A stretch of 64,000 nucleotides of DNA from Nocardioides mesophilus (GTDB lineage: Bacteria > Actinomycetota > Actinomycetes > Propionibacteriales > Nocardioidaceae): contig NZ_CP060713.1 of NCBI RefSeq assembly GCF_014395785.1, positions 524,501-588,500 on the forward strand, written 5' to 3'. The notes under the pieces were generated by a model. The model searched no databases and was not told where the DNA came from. It was given only the letters and a program-made list of their open reading frames with translations. This document shows positions 20,474 to 28,593 of the stretch, piece after piece. Position numbers and translations under genes: made by a program. Position 1 is the first letter of the stretch, and every line of letters starts with the position of its first letter.

Positions 20474-21460
20474 TCAGCGCTGGAGGCGCGCGCCGGTCAC
20501 CCGCAGGACCATCCGCTCCAGCGCGTAGGCCGCGTCGCTGGCGGCTCCTTTGACGTCGGCGTCGGCCTGGGCCACGGCGGTGATCGCGCGGGCCAGGCCG
20601 TCGTCGTCCCAGCCGCGCGCCTGCTCGCGCAGCATCCGCAGCTTCCACGGCGGCACCCCGGCCTCGCGGGCCAGGTCGCCGTCCCGCATCCCGCGCGGCG
20701 CCGCCATCACCCGGGCCAGACCGCGCAGCCCTCCGGCGAACGCGCTGGGGACCAGGACCGGGGCCGTTCCGGAATCGAGCGCCCAGCGCAGCTCCTCGAG
20801 CGCGACCGCCGTGCGGCCGTAGAGCGCGGCATCGGCCACCGCGAAGGACTTCACCTCCGCGCGGCCACCGAAGTAGCGCTTGACCACGGACTCGGTGAGA
20901 GGGGCGTCCGGGAAGTCGCTGGTGAGCTGGTGGGCGGCGCCCGCCAGCGCGCGCAGGTCCTGCCCGATCGCCTGCACCAGCAGGGTCGCCGCCTCGTCGT
21001 CGATCCGACCACCGTGGCTGCGCACCTCGGCGACGAGGAAGCGCACGAACTCGGAGGGCTTGAGCGAGGCGGACTTGATCTCGGTGACGGTCCTGGGCAG
21101 CTTCCGCAGCTTGTTGAGCAGACCGGTGCCCTTCTGCCCGCCGCCGTGCACGAGGATCAGCCCGACCTCGTCGGAGGGGGCCTCGGCGTAGTCGACGATC
21201 CCGGGGTGCGACTCCTCGGGGAGGTTCTCCAGCCCACGCACCACCACGCAGCGGATCGAGGAGAACAGCGACGGCGCGGCGAGATCGGCGAGGGCGGCCA
21301 TGCTGAGCTGGTCGGCGTTGGTCTCGCTCACCTCGCACTCGGGCTCAGCCCGGCGTACCGCCTGGGTCGCGGCGGTCACCGCCCGCTGGTTGAGGAGCTC
21401 CTCGGGACCGGTGATCAGCGTCACGTGGCCGAGCACGTCGGTCGCGGTCGGGTTCGCCAT
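20474..21460 (-). CDS. holA: DNA polymerase III subunit delta
   Basis: 328 aa clamp-loader subunit that opens the beta clamp. Typical sequence features: VTLITGPEELLNQRAV near 12, ETNADQLSMAALADLAAPSL, LILVHGGGQKGTGLLNKLRK near 95, AIGQDLRALAGAAHQLTSD, and the C-terminal collar with VPPWKLRMLREQARGW. The ATG at 21460 starts at the conserved N-terminus; a GTG nine bases upstream is possible. Its position beside rpsT and the comEC/comEA genes is the usual order for holA in Gram-positive bacteria. Confidence 0.92.
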   Translation of the reverse strand: MANPTATDVLGHVTLITGPEELLNQRAVTAATQAVRRAEPECEVSETNADQLSMAALADLAAPSLFSSIRCVVVRGLENLPEESHPGIVDYAEAPSDEVGLILVHGGGQKGTGLLNKLRKLPRTVTEIKSASLKPSEFVRFLVAEVRSHGGRIDDEAATLLVQAIGQDLRALAGAAHQLTSDFPDAPLTESVVKRYFGGRAEVKSFAVADAALYGRTAVALEELRWALDSGTAPVLVPSAFAGGLRGLARVMAAPRGMRDGDLAREAGVPPWKLRMLREQARGWDDDGLARAITAVAQADADVKGAASDAAYALERMVLRVTGARLQR

Positions 21461-21617
21461 GATGGGCACCAGAGTGCCACATCCCACCGACCTGATCGGC
21501 CCGGCGCGGTGGCTGCCTGGTGAGAAGCGAGCGCCGCCGAAGCGTAGGCCTCCGCGTGATGGGTATCCCCTGTCTAACTGCCTGCGCGCCGGAGCGCGGC
21601 CGCCTGTGAGGAGACCC

Positions 21618-23258
21618 ATGCAGCCCGACCTGATCGGCGGTCGCTACCGCGTCGAGCGAGCCATCGGGCAGGGCGGCATGGGCACGGTCTGGTTGTGCCG
21701 GGACACGACGCTCGAGCGCGACGTGGCGGTCAAGCAGGTCGGCCTGCTGCCGGGTGAGTCGGTGCCGGACTCCGCCCGGGCGCTACGGGAGGCCCGGTCC
21801 TCGGCCGCGCTCGGGCACCGCAACGTGGTGACCGTCTTCGACATCGTCGAGGAGCAGGGCGCCGTCTGGATGGTCATGGAGTACGTCCCGTCCCGGACCC
21901 TCTCCGAGCTGCTCAAGGAGAAGGGCCGTCTGACACCTGCCGAGGTCGCCGCGATCGGCGCCCAGGTCGCCGACGGACTGGCCGCAGCGCATGCGGCCGG
22001 CACCACCCACCGGGACGTGAAGCCGGGCAACATCCTGGTCCGCGAGGACGGGGTCGCCAAGATCGGCGACTTCGGCATCGCCCGCACCTCCGGTGACCCC
22101 GCGCTCACCTCGGCCAGCCTGGTCACCGGCACGCCCCACTACTTCGCGCCCGAGCTCGCCACCGGGTCCGACTCCGGCCCTGCCTCGGACGTGTGGGCTC
22201 TCGGTGCCTCGTTGTACGCCGCCGTCGAGGGACGGCCGCCCTACCGGGCCCAGACCAACCCGATGGCCGTGCTGCACGAGATCGCCCAGCACCCGCCGGA
22301 TCCCCCGCAGCACGCCGGTGTCCTGGAGCCGGCGCTCAAGCGCATGCTCGACCGCGACCCGCGCTCGCGCTGGTCGATGACCGATGCCGCCCACGGCCTG
22401 CACCGGATCGCCGAGGCGCAGACCGAGCGCACCCGCGAGCAGACCGCGGCCTTCCCCGCTGCCGGCGCTGCCGGTGCAGCCGGTGTTGCCGGCGCTGTCG
22501 GTGCGGCCGCGGCTGGCTCGTCCGACGACCACGCCGCCTCCGGCGCCGGCGGCGCTGGTGCGGCAGGCGGCGCTGGTTCAGCAGGTGGCGCTGGTTCAGC
22601 AGGTGGCGCTGGTGCGGCCGGCGGCGCCGGGGCCGACCACCTGCGCGGTCTGGAACCGGAGCCGCGACGACGCCGCCGGCCGGGCCCGGCGCTGCTGGCC
22701 GCGCTCGCCCTGCTGCTGCTCATCGGTGGCCTGGTCGGCTTCTCGCTGCTGGATGGCGGGAACGATGACCCGGCGGCCTCGGAGCAGCCGGTCACGCCGT
22801 CGCCGACGGCGAAGAAGAGCTCGAAGAAGCCGTCGCCCTCTCCCTCGTCGAGCGCACCGGAGCCGACCCAGGACGCGACGACGTCCGCCCCGACTCCCTC
22901 CACCCCGGCCAAGACCGCGACGTCGGCCCCGCCACCGGCCGGCAACGGGTCCCAGGCATCGTTCCTGCAGGACTACTACGCGACCGTCCCGGCCGACACC
23001 GACGCCGGCTGGGCCATGCTCGGCCCCGACGAGCAGTCGGTCGGTCGTGACAGCTACGACGGGTTCTGGGCGACGTACCAGTCCGTCCGGCCCAGCGACA
23101 TCCAGCTCCTCGACGGGAACGCCGCGGAGGTCACGTTGACCTACACCCAGAATGACGGCGGAGTGGTCGTCGAGCGGCAGCGGCTCCAGCTGATCCCCGA
23201 CGGTGAGGGCGGCTGGCTCATCAACGACGACACCGTGCTCAGCTCGCGGAGCGGGTAG
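21618..23258 (+). CDS. Transmembrane serine/threonine protein kinase (PknB-like)
   Basis: 546 aa receptor-type Hanks kinase. Kinase domain 1-265: GRYRVERAIGQGGMGTVW, VAVKQV (Lys), HRDVKPGNI near 130, DFGIARTSGD near 150, GTPHYFAPE and DVWALGASLYAAVEGRPPY. A low-complexity Ala/Gly/Ser linker (about 276-345) built of GGAGSAGGAGSAGG-type repeats follows. One membrane helix (about 357-379, ALLAALALLLLIGGLVGFSL) leads to a Ser/Pro/Lys spacer and an extracellular domain starting at QASFLQDYYATVPADTDAGW. No PASTA repeats. The outer domain is likely the sensor; its ligand is unknown. GAGGAG precedes the ATG. Confidence 0.92.
   Translation: MQPDLIGGRYRVERAIGQGGMGTVWLCRDTTLERDVAVKQVGLLPGESVPDSARALREARSSAALGHRNVVTVFDIVEEQGAVWMVMEYVPSRTLSELLKEKGRLTPAEVAAIGAQVADGLAAAHAAGTTHRDVKPGNILVREDGVAKIGDFGIARTSGDPALTSASLVTGTPHYFAPELATGSDSGPASDVWALGASLYAAVEGRPPYRAQTNPMAVLHEIAQHPPDPPQHAGVLEPALKRMLDRDPRSRWSMTDAAHGLHRIAEAQTERTREQTAAFPAAGAAGAAGVAGAVGAAAAGSSDDHAASGAGGAGAAGGAGSAGGAGSAGGAGAAGGAGADHLRGLEPEPRRRRRPGPALLAALALLLLIGGLVGFSLLDGGNDDPAASEQPVTPSPTAKKSSKKPSPSPSSSAPEPTQDATTSAPTPSTPAKTATSAPPPAGNGSQASFLQDYYATVPADTDAGWAMLGPDEQSVGRDSYDGFWATYQSVRPSDIQLLDGNAAEVTLTYTQNDGGVVVERQRLQLIPDGEGGWLINDDTVLSSRSG
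22548..22625 (+). repeat. In-frame 18-bp tandem repeats in the kinase linker
   Basis: Units of the type GGTGGCGCTGGTTCAGCA encode GGAGSA-like hexapeptides inside the kinase juxtamembrane linker. The third base pattern is almost invariant between copies, suggesting recent slippage. Not a CRISPR: no spacers, and it is in frame. Confidence 0.7.
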
Positions 23259-23281
23259 CAGCCCGGGGACCGGCCGCGGTC

Positions 23282-25681
23282 TCACCCCGGCGTCCGGGGC
23301 CCGCTGGTGCTGACCCGCAGCCGGCCGTCGACCACGCGCACCGCGACGTCACCGTCCTGGTCGGTGCGCCGCACCTGCAGGCCCGCGTGCTCGAGCAGCG
23401 CGAGCGTGGCCGGCGCCGGGTGCCCGTAGTCGTTGCCCACCCCCACCGAGATCACCGCGAGCACAGCGCCGAGCGAGCCGATCAGCTCCGGGTCCTGGTC
23501 GGCGCTGCCGTGGTGCGGCACCTTCAGCACGTCGACGCGCAGGTCGGGCACGGCGGCGTGGAGCATCTCCTGGGCGGGGGGCTCGATGTCGCCGCTGGCC
23601 AGGATCCGCACGCCCCGCGACTCCACCAGCAGCACCGTGCTCGCGTTGTTGGGTGGTGAGCCCGGGCCTTCGGCTCGGGGCAGCCGCGCCGGTCCGATCA
23701 CCTGCCAGCGCAGCAGGCCCAGCTGGTGGACCTCCCCGAACCGGGCGGTCCGGACCGGGATGCCGGCGGCACCGGCCCAACGACGTACCTCCTCCGCACC
23801 GGCGGGCGGATCCGCCAGACCGGTGACCAGGATGCGGTCCACCCGCCGCCCGTCGAGAACGCCGGGCAGACCGTCGACGTGGTCGGCATGGAAGTGCGTG
23901 AGCACCACCACCGGAACCTCGCGCACCCCGAGGCGGTCCAGGCACCGGTCGATCGCCGGCGGGTCCGGACCGGCGTCGACGACCACCGCCCGGCCCTCCC
24001 CCGCGTTCAGCACGAGCCCGTCGCCCTGGCCGACGTCACAGGCCACCATCACCCAGCCGCTCGGCGGCCAGCCGGGCGACGGCAGCGGCACGAGCACGAC
24101 CAGCGTCATCGCCGCGGCGGTGAGCACCGCGGGTCCCCGGCGGGCGAAGACCCAGGGCGAGCCGGCCGCGATCGCGGCACAGAGCGCGCAGAGGACGGCC
24201 AGGCCGAGCGGTCCCGCGGCCCAGTGCACCGCGGCGGTCGGCAGCGGCGCGAGGTGCGTGGCGACGGCGATGATCCACCAGGCGCTCGCTGCCGCCCCGG
24301 TGCCGACCAGCACCCCGGCCCACGGCAGGACCGGCATCAGCAGGCCACCGACCAGCCCGAGCACGGTCGCCGGACCGACCGCCGCCGCCACCAGGAGGTT
24401 CGCGATGACCGCGACCAGGCTGACCTGCCCGGACAGCGCCGCGACCGCCGGCGTGCAGGCGAGCTGCGCCGCGAACGGCACCGCCACCGCCTCGGCCACC
24501 CACCTGGGCGCCCACCGCATCAGTGCGTCGCGCAGCACCGGTCCCAGGAACAGGATCCCGGCGGTCGCCTGCGCGGAGAGCACGAAGCCCCACGAGACCG
24601 CCAGCCAGGGGTCCACCAGGACGAGCACCAGGACCGCGACGCCGAGCGCCCGGGCTCCCTGGGTGCGTCCGTGGCTGCCCATCCCGATCAGGCCGACCGT
24701 GCCCATCGCCGCGGCGCGCACCACGCTGGGCTCGGTGCGCGCCAGCAGCACGAACCCGACGACTCCCAGCCCGCCGATCACCACCAGACCCCTGCCCCGG
24801 ACGCCGGCCCAACGGGCCAGGACCAGCAAGAAGCCCACGACCAGGGTGAGATTGGTGCCGGACACGGCCGCGAGGTGGGTCAGTCCGGTGGTGCGGAAGT
24901 CCTCGACGACCTCCGCCGACAGCTGCCGGTCGTCACCGACCACCAGGGCCGGCACCAGCGCCTCGGCGTCACGGCTGCCATGCACCACCGACGCACGGAT
25001 GCCGCGCCGGACGACGTCGGCACCGCTGAGCAGCGCTCCCTGCTCCGCGACCACGGTCGGGGCCCGGCGGGGCAGCAGCACGGCGGCCACGGTCTCGTCC
25101 TGCGCCGGCCGCAGCCGTCCGGTGGCCTCGACGGTGTCGCCGAGCCGGACGTCGAGCCAGTCGAGGTCACCGATCACCAGCACCGGCACCGCGCTGCGGT
25201 AGCTCCGGCCCAGCCCCTCCACGGTGCGCACCGAGAGGCGGACCAGCACGTAGGGAGCGAATCTCCCCTCCCGGCGCACCGGGTCCGAGGCGACCCGGGC
25301 GGTGAGGCTCACCGAGGTCTGCGCCTGCGCCAGCCGCGCCACCGGCGTCGCCCGGTGCTGCTCCACCCGGAGCGCCGCCGTGCTCGCCGAGGCACACGTG
25401 ACGACCGCGCAGCCGACCAGCAACCAGGTGCCGGCGCGGCTCGGGCGAGGCCAGGGCGGGCGCGCTCCGCGGCGGTCGTCGGCGTCGCTGCCGGACTGGG
25501 TCCCTGGGCCACGGGAGGTCCGGGACCGGTGCCGGACCGCCACGGCCGCCGCCCCCGCCGCCGCCGCAACGGCTGCCACGGCGATGGACACCGACCCCAG
25601 CAGGACCAGCAGCGAACCCGCCCAGGCACAGCAGGCCAGCAGCACCACGCGCAGGTCCGGGCGCTCCTGGTCAGGCTTCAC
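23282..25681 (-). CDS. comEC: ComEC/Rec2 family DNA-uptake channel
   Basis: 799 aa polytopic membrane protein that carries single-stranded DNA across the membrane in natural transformation. N-terminal hydrophobic helices, then the DUF4131-like domain, the Competence domain (about 225-500, LVVGDDRQLSAEVVEDFRTT, GLTHLAAVSGTNLTLVVGF), and the C-terminal MBL domain with VVVLTHFHADHVDGLPGV near 615 and VLKVPHHGSADQ. All three expected domains are present. GTG start at 25681. It follows comEA by 31 bp on the same strand and probably shares its mRNA. Confidence 0.93.
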   Translation of the reverse strand: MKPDQERPDLRVVLLACCAWAGSLLVLLGSVSIAVAAVAAAAGAAAVAVRHRSRTSRGPGTQSGSDADDRRGARPPWPRPSRAGTWLLVGCAVVTCASASTAALRVEQHRATPVARLAQAQTSVSLTARVASDPVRREGRFAPYVLVRLSVRTVEGLGRSYRSAVPVLVIGDLDWLDVRLGDTVEATGRLRPAQDETVAAVLLPRRAPTVVAEQGALLSGADVVRRGIRASVVHGSRDAEALVPALVVGDDRQLSAEVVEDFRTTGLTHLAAVSGTNLTLVVGFLLVLARWAGVRGRGLVVIGGLGVVGFVLLARTEPSVVRAAAMGTVGLIGMGSHGRTQGARALGVAVLVLVLVDPWLAVSWGFVLSAQATAGILFLGPVLRDALMRWAPRWVAEAVAVPFAAQLACTPAVAALSGQVSLVAVIANLLVAAAVGPATVLGLVGGLLMPVLPWAGVLVGTGAAASAWWIIAVATHLAPLPTAAVHWAAGPLGLAVLCALCAAIAAGSPWVFARRGPAVLTAAAMTLVVLVPLPSPGWPPSGWVMVACDVGQGDGLVLNAGEGRAVVVDAGPDPPAIDRCLDRLGVREVPVVVLTHFHADHVDGLPGVLDGRRVDRILVTGLADPPAGAEEVRRWAGAAGIPVRTARFGEVHQLGLLRWQVIGPARLPRAEGPGSPPNNASTVLLVESRGVRILASGDIEPPAQEMLHAAVPDLRVDVLKVPHHGSADQDPELIGSLGAVLAVISVGVGNDYGHPAPATLALLEHAGLQVRRTDQDGDVAVRVVDGRLRVSTSGPRTPG

Positions 25682-25712
25682 CGGAGCGGGCCGCGGACCC
25701 GCGGGCCCCGGC

Positions 25713-26729
25713 TCACAGCGTGACGAACGGCGCCAGCTCGGCCAGGGTCGCCTCCCCGATCCCGGAGACGTCGAGAAGCTCGTCCACGGACGCGAAGGCG
25801 CCGTGCTCGGCGCGCCACTGCAGGATCGCCTGGGCCGTGACCGGGCCGACGCCGGGGAGGGTCTCCAGCAGCGCCTGGTCGGCGGTGTTCAGGTTGACCA
25901 GCGGGGATGCGGCCCCTCCCGTCGATCCCGCCGGGTCCGAGACCGCCGAGGCCGCGACCCCCGGGACCACGGCCACACCCACGAGGACCTGCTCGCCGTC
26001 GACCAGAGGCCGGGCCAGGTTCAGGGTCTGGAGGCGGACACCGCGGCGGGCACCGCCGGCCGCCTCCAGCGCGTCCACCACCCGGGAGCCCGGCGGCAAC
26101 CGGACGATGCCCGGGTGTCGCACCCGGCCGGCCACGTCGACCACGAGCGCGGCCGGGGCGGCACCGGCACTCGCCCCCGCGGCGGGCCCCGGTCCGGGGG
26201 CCGACGCCTGCGACGCGTCAGCCGTTGCCTGCGCGACCGTGCCCACCAGGGCCGACGGGCCGCTGGAGGCCGGCCGGGCGACCACCAGCTCGCCCGGGTC
26301 CGCCGACCGCACCGCCCACCAGGCCGAGACCCCCAGCGCGACGGCGACCAGCAGCGAGAGCAGCGCGACGTGCCCCACTCCGAGCCCGGCCCGCCCCTGC
26401 ATCGTGGCCGGCAGCCGGTCCAGGAGCCAGGCGCCGGCCGCGGTGGCGTGCGGCACCGGCCGCCTCGCATGCCGCCCGGGAGACCGCTCCGTCCCGCCGG
26501 TCGGGGTGTCCGTGGTGGCGTCGGCCGCGGTGCCGGCCGCGGGGTCGTACCTGGAGGTCCGGGCCGCGGTGGACCCGCCGGCAGGGAGCTCGCCGGACCC
26601 GTCCGACCCCGAGCGCGACGGGGGATCGACAGGGGCCGGGCGGATCGCGGCGAGCTCAGCGCTCAACAGCTCCAGCCGTCGCCGTGCCACCTCGGCGACC
26701 TGTTCGTCGGCGGATCTCCGTGAGCGCAT
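25713..26729 (-). CDS. comEA: ComEA-like helix-hairpin-helix DNA-binding membrane protein
   Basis: 338 aa. A cytoplasmic, Pro/Ala/Thr-rich N-terminus (1-115) is unusually long. A membrane helix (HVALLSLLVAVALGVSAWWAV) follows near 124. The outside part has a SLBB domain (ALVVDVAGRVRHPGIVRLPPG, then SRVVDALEAAGG) and two C-terminal HhH motifs (LVNLNTADQALLETLPGVGP and VDELLDVSGIGEATLAELAP). ComEA binds duplex DNA and passes it to ComEC. The ATG at 26729 follows a TAGCGT box by six bases, indicating a leaderless mRNA. Confidence 0.93.
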   Translation of the reverse strand: MRSRRSADEQVAEVARRRLELLSAELAAIRPAPVDPPSRSGSDGSGELPAGGSTAARTSRYDPAAGTAADATTDTPTGGTERSPGRHARRPVPHATAAGAWLLDRLPATMQGRAGLGVGHVALLSLLVAVALGVSAWWAVRSADPGELVVARPASSGPSALVGTVAQATADASQASAPGPGPAAGASAGAAPAALVVDVAGRVRHPGIVRLPPGSRVVDALEAAGGARRGVRLQTLNLARPLVDGEQVLVGVAVVPGVAASAVSDPAGSTGGAASPLVNLNTADQALLETLPGVGPVTAQAILQWRAEHGAFASVDELLDVSGIGEATLAELAPFVTL

Positions 26730-26735
26730 GCCTCC

Positions 26736-26741
26736 ACGCTA
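26736..26741 (-). promoter_or_regulatory. -10 box (leaderless) of comEA-comEC
   Basis: On the minus strand TAGCGT, six bases, then the comEA ATG. A GGAGG in the gap lies only one base from the ATG, too close to act as a Shine-Dalgarno. Confidence 0.5.
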
Positions 26742-26836
26742 GGCAGCGGCGACGCCCCTCCGCCCCGTCGATCCCGGCGGCTGTGGACAAGTGGCGCGCG
26801 GCGCCGCCGGGGGACGAAGACCGGCGGTCGGGCGGC

Positions 26837-27706
26837 TCAGCGCGGGGCGACGACCACCGCGACCATGCCCGGTCCGACGTGGGCGCCGAGCACCGCGCCC
26901 ACCTCGCCGAGGTCGACCTCGCGACCCTCAAGGTTCACGGCGAGCCGTTCGGCCAGCCGACCCACCAGGACGTCCGCGCGGTCGGCGGCGGACAGGTGGG
27001 CCACCGCCACGTCGACGCTGCAGTCCCCCGCGGCCTCCACCGCCAGCTCCTCGAGCCGGCTCAGCGCCCGGGAGGAGGTGCGCACCTTCTCCCGCAACGA
27101 CACCCGGCCTTCGGCCAGCGCGAGCAGCGGCTTCACCGCGAGCGCCGACCCGATCAGCGCTGCCGCCGCGCCGATCCGGCCGCCGCGGCGCAGGTACTCC
27201 AGCGTGTCCACGTAGAACAGCGACGTGGTGGCCGCGGCCCGCGTCCTGGCCGCCGCCGCCGCGTCCTCGGCGGAGCCGCCGGCGGCCAGCACGTCGGCGG
27301 CGGTGAGGACGGCGTACCCGGTGGCGAAGCCGAGCTGCCGCGTGTCCACGGTGAGCACCGGGATCCCGGCCTCGCGCGCGGCGAGCTGTGCCGACTCGAA
27401 GGTGCCGCTGACCTCCCCGGAGAGGTGGATCGAGAGGATCGACTCAGCTCCCTGCTGCGCTGCCTGCTGGTAGGCCTCCAGGAAGACCGCCGGCCCCGGC
27501 CGCGACGTACTCACCGGCGTCCACTCCCGCAGCGCGTCCGCGATCGTCTGCGGGGTCGCCTCCGGCGCGCCTTCCTCGTAGGAGCGGGCTCCGATGACCA
27601 CCTGCAACGGCACCACGACGATCCCCCGCTGCGCGGCGACGTGCGAGGGCAGCATCGCCGTCGAGTCGGTGACGAGCACGACCGAGTCGGCCTGCGAGGG
27701 CGGCAT
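26837..27706 (-). CDS. DegV family fatty-acid-binding protein
   Basis: 289 aa. DegV/FakB fold: LVTDSTAMLPSHVAAQRGI at the N-terminus, SIHLSGEVSGTFESAQLAA near 95, TRQLGFATGYAVL, and DTLEYLRRGGRIGAAAALIG near 167, the lipid-binding signature. FakB proteins present fatty acids to the FakA kinase, but no fakA is nearby. Not clearly part of the com operon: 107 bp separate it from comEA. Starts at ATG 27706, seven bases after a TAACCT box. Confidence 0.9.
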   Translation of the reverse strand: MPPSQADSVVLVTDSTAMLPSHVAAQRGIVVVPLQVVIGARSYEEGAPEATPQTIADALREWTPVSTSRPGPAVFLEAYQQAAQQGAESILSIHLSGEVSGTFESAQLAAREAGIPVLTVDTRQLGFATGYAVLTAADVLAAGGSAEDAAAAARTRAAATTSLFYVDTLEYLRRGGRIGAAAALIGSALAVKPLLALAEGRVSLREKVRTSSRALSRLEELAVEAAGDCSVDVAVAHLSAADRADVLVGRLAERLAVNLEGREVDLGEVGAVLGAHVGPGMVAVVVAPR

Positions 27707-27713
27707 GCGCCGA

Positions 27714-27719
27714 AGGTTA
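27714..27719 (-). promoter_or_regulatory. -10 box (leaderless) of the DegV gene
   Basis: Minus-strand TAACCT, seven bases, then ATG at 27706 with no Shine-Dalgarno. Confidence 0.45.
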
Positions 27720-27805
27720 CCGGGCAGTGCCGCCCCGCACCCGGAATCCTCCGGGGGTCATCGGTGTTCGGACAAGTGACCAGTCATTCGACCGAAAGGA
27801 CCCAT

Positions 27806-28450
27806 ATGCGCGTCGTCATCGCAGGCGGACACGGCCAGATCGCCCTCCTGCTGGAGCGCCAGCTGACCGACAACGGCGACCAGGCTGTCGGCCTCGTCCG
27901 CAACCCCGACCACGTCAGCGACGTGGAGGACACCGGAGCCGAGGCGGTGGTCCTCGACCTCGAGAAGAGTGACGTGGACGCGGTCGCCGAGGTGCTTCGC
28001 GGCGCCGACGCCGTCGTCTTCGCCGCCGGTGGCGGGCCCAACAGCGGTCCGGAGCGCAAGGACACCGTCGACCGAGGGGCAGCGGTGCTGCTCGCCGACG
28101 CCGCCGAGCGCGCGGCCGTGCGGCGCTACGTGATGATCTCCTCGATGGGCACCGACCAGGCCGACCCGGACAGCGACGACGCCTTCCAGGTCTACCTGCG
28201 CGCCAAGAAGGCCGCGGACGACGACCTGCGCGCCCGCGACCTCGACTGGACGGTCGTGCGGCCGGGTCGGCTCACTGACATGACGGGCACCGGCAGCGTC
28301 CGGGTCGGCACGCTCGAGCGCGGCGACATCCCTCGCGCCGACGTGGCGGCGACCCTGCTGGCGGCGCTGCACACGTCGCAGACGATCGGCAAGACCTTCG
28401 AGGTGCTCGAGGGCGACACCCCGATCGTCGAGGCGCTCCGCTCGCTGTGA
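27806..28450 (+). CDS. NAD(P)-binding atypical SDR family protein
   Basis: 214 aa. Rossmann signature GGHGQIALLLERQL at residue 7, GADAVVFAAGGGPNSGPERKD near 75, MISSMGTDQAD near 112, and DWTVVRPGRLTD near 150. This is the NAD(P)H-binding (NmrA/YwnB-like) branch, often redox sensors or sugar/flavin reductases; activity unknown. AAAGGA lies before the ATG. The gene is alone, divergent from the DegV gene, and is followed by the 77-bp structured repeat. Confidence 0.88.
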   Translation: MRVVIAGGHGQIALLLERQLTDNGDQAVGLVRNPDHVSDVEDTGAEAVVLDLEKSDVDAVAEVLRGADAVVFAAGGGPNSGPERKDTVDRGAAVLLADAAERAAVRRYVMISSMGTDQADPDSDDAFQVYLRAKKAADDDLRARDLDWTVVRPGRLTDMTGTGSVRVGTLERGDIPRADVAATLLAALHTSQTIGKTFEVLEGDTPIVEALRSL

Positions 28451-28506
28451 CGGCCCCGGGTGCCGGCCGGGTCCGCCCGGCGGCGGCTGGGGCCGGCGCC
28501 CCAGTG

Positions 28507-28583
28507 CTTCCCCAGGGAGTTTGACGCTTCCCATGGGCCACGGCCCATGGGAAGCATCAAACGTCCGACATCCCGTGGTAATC
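28507..28583 (+). repeat. 77-bp structured dispersed repeat, copy A
   Basis: Begins with CTTCCC and ends with CCGTGGTAATC. The core is a long inverted repeat: arms of 21 bases (28519-28539 and 28542-28562, one mismatch) around a 2-base loop, centred on CCCATGGGCC. Copy B at 49369-49445 on the other strand matches 60 of 77 positions without a gap. The element reads in the sense direction 56 bp after the stop of the NAD(P)-binding gene, and ends 10 bp before the convergent leuS stop. It could act as a terminator. Confidence 0.88.
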
Positions 28584-28593
28584 GGCGGCGGGG

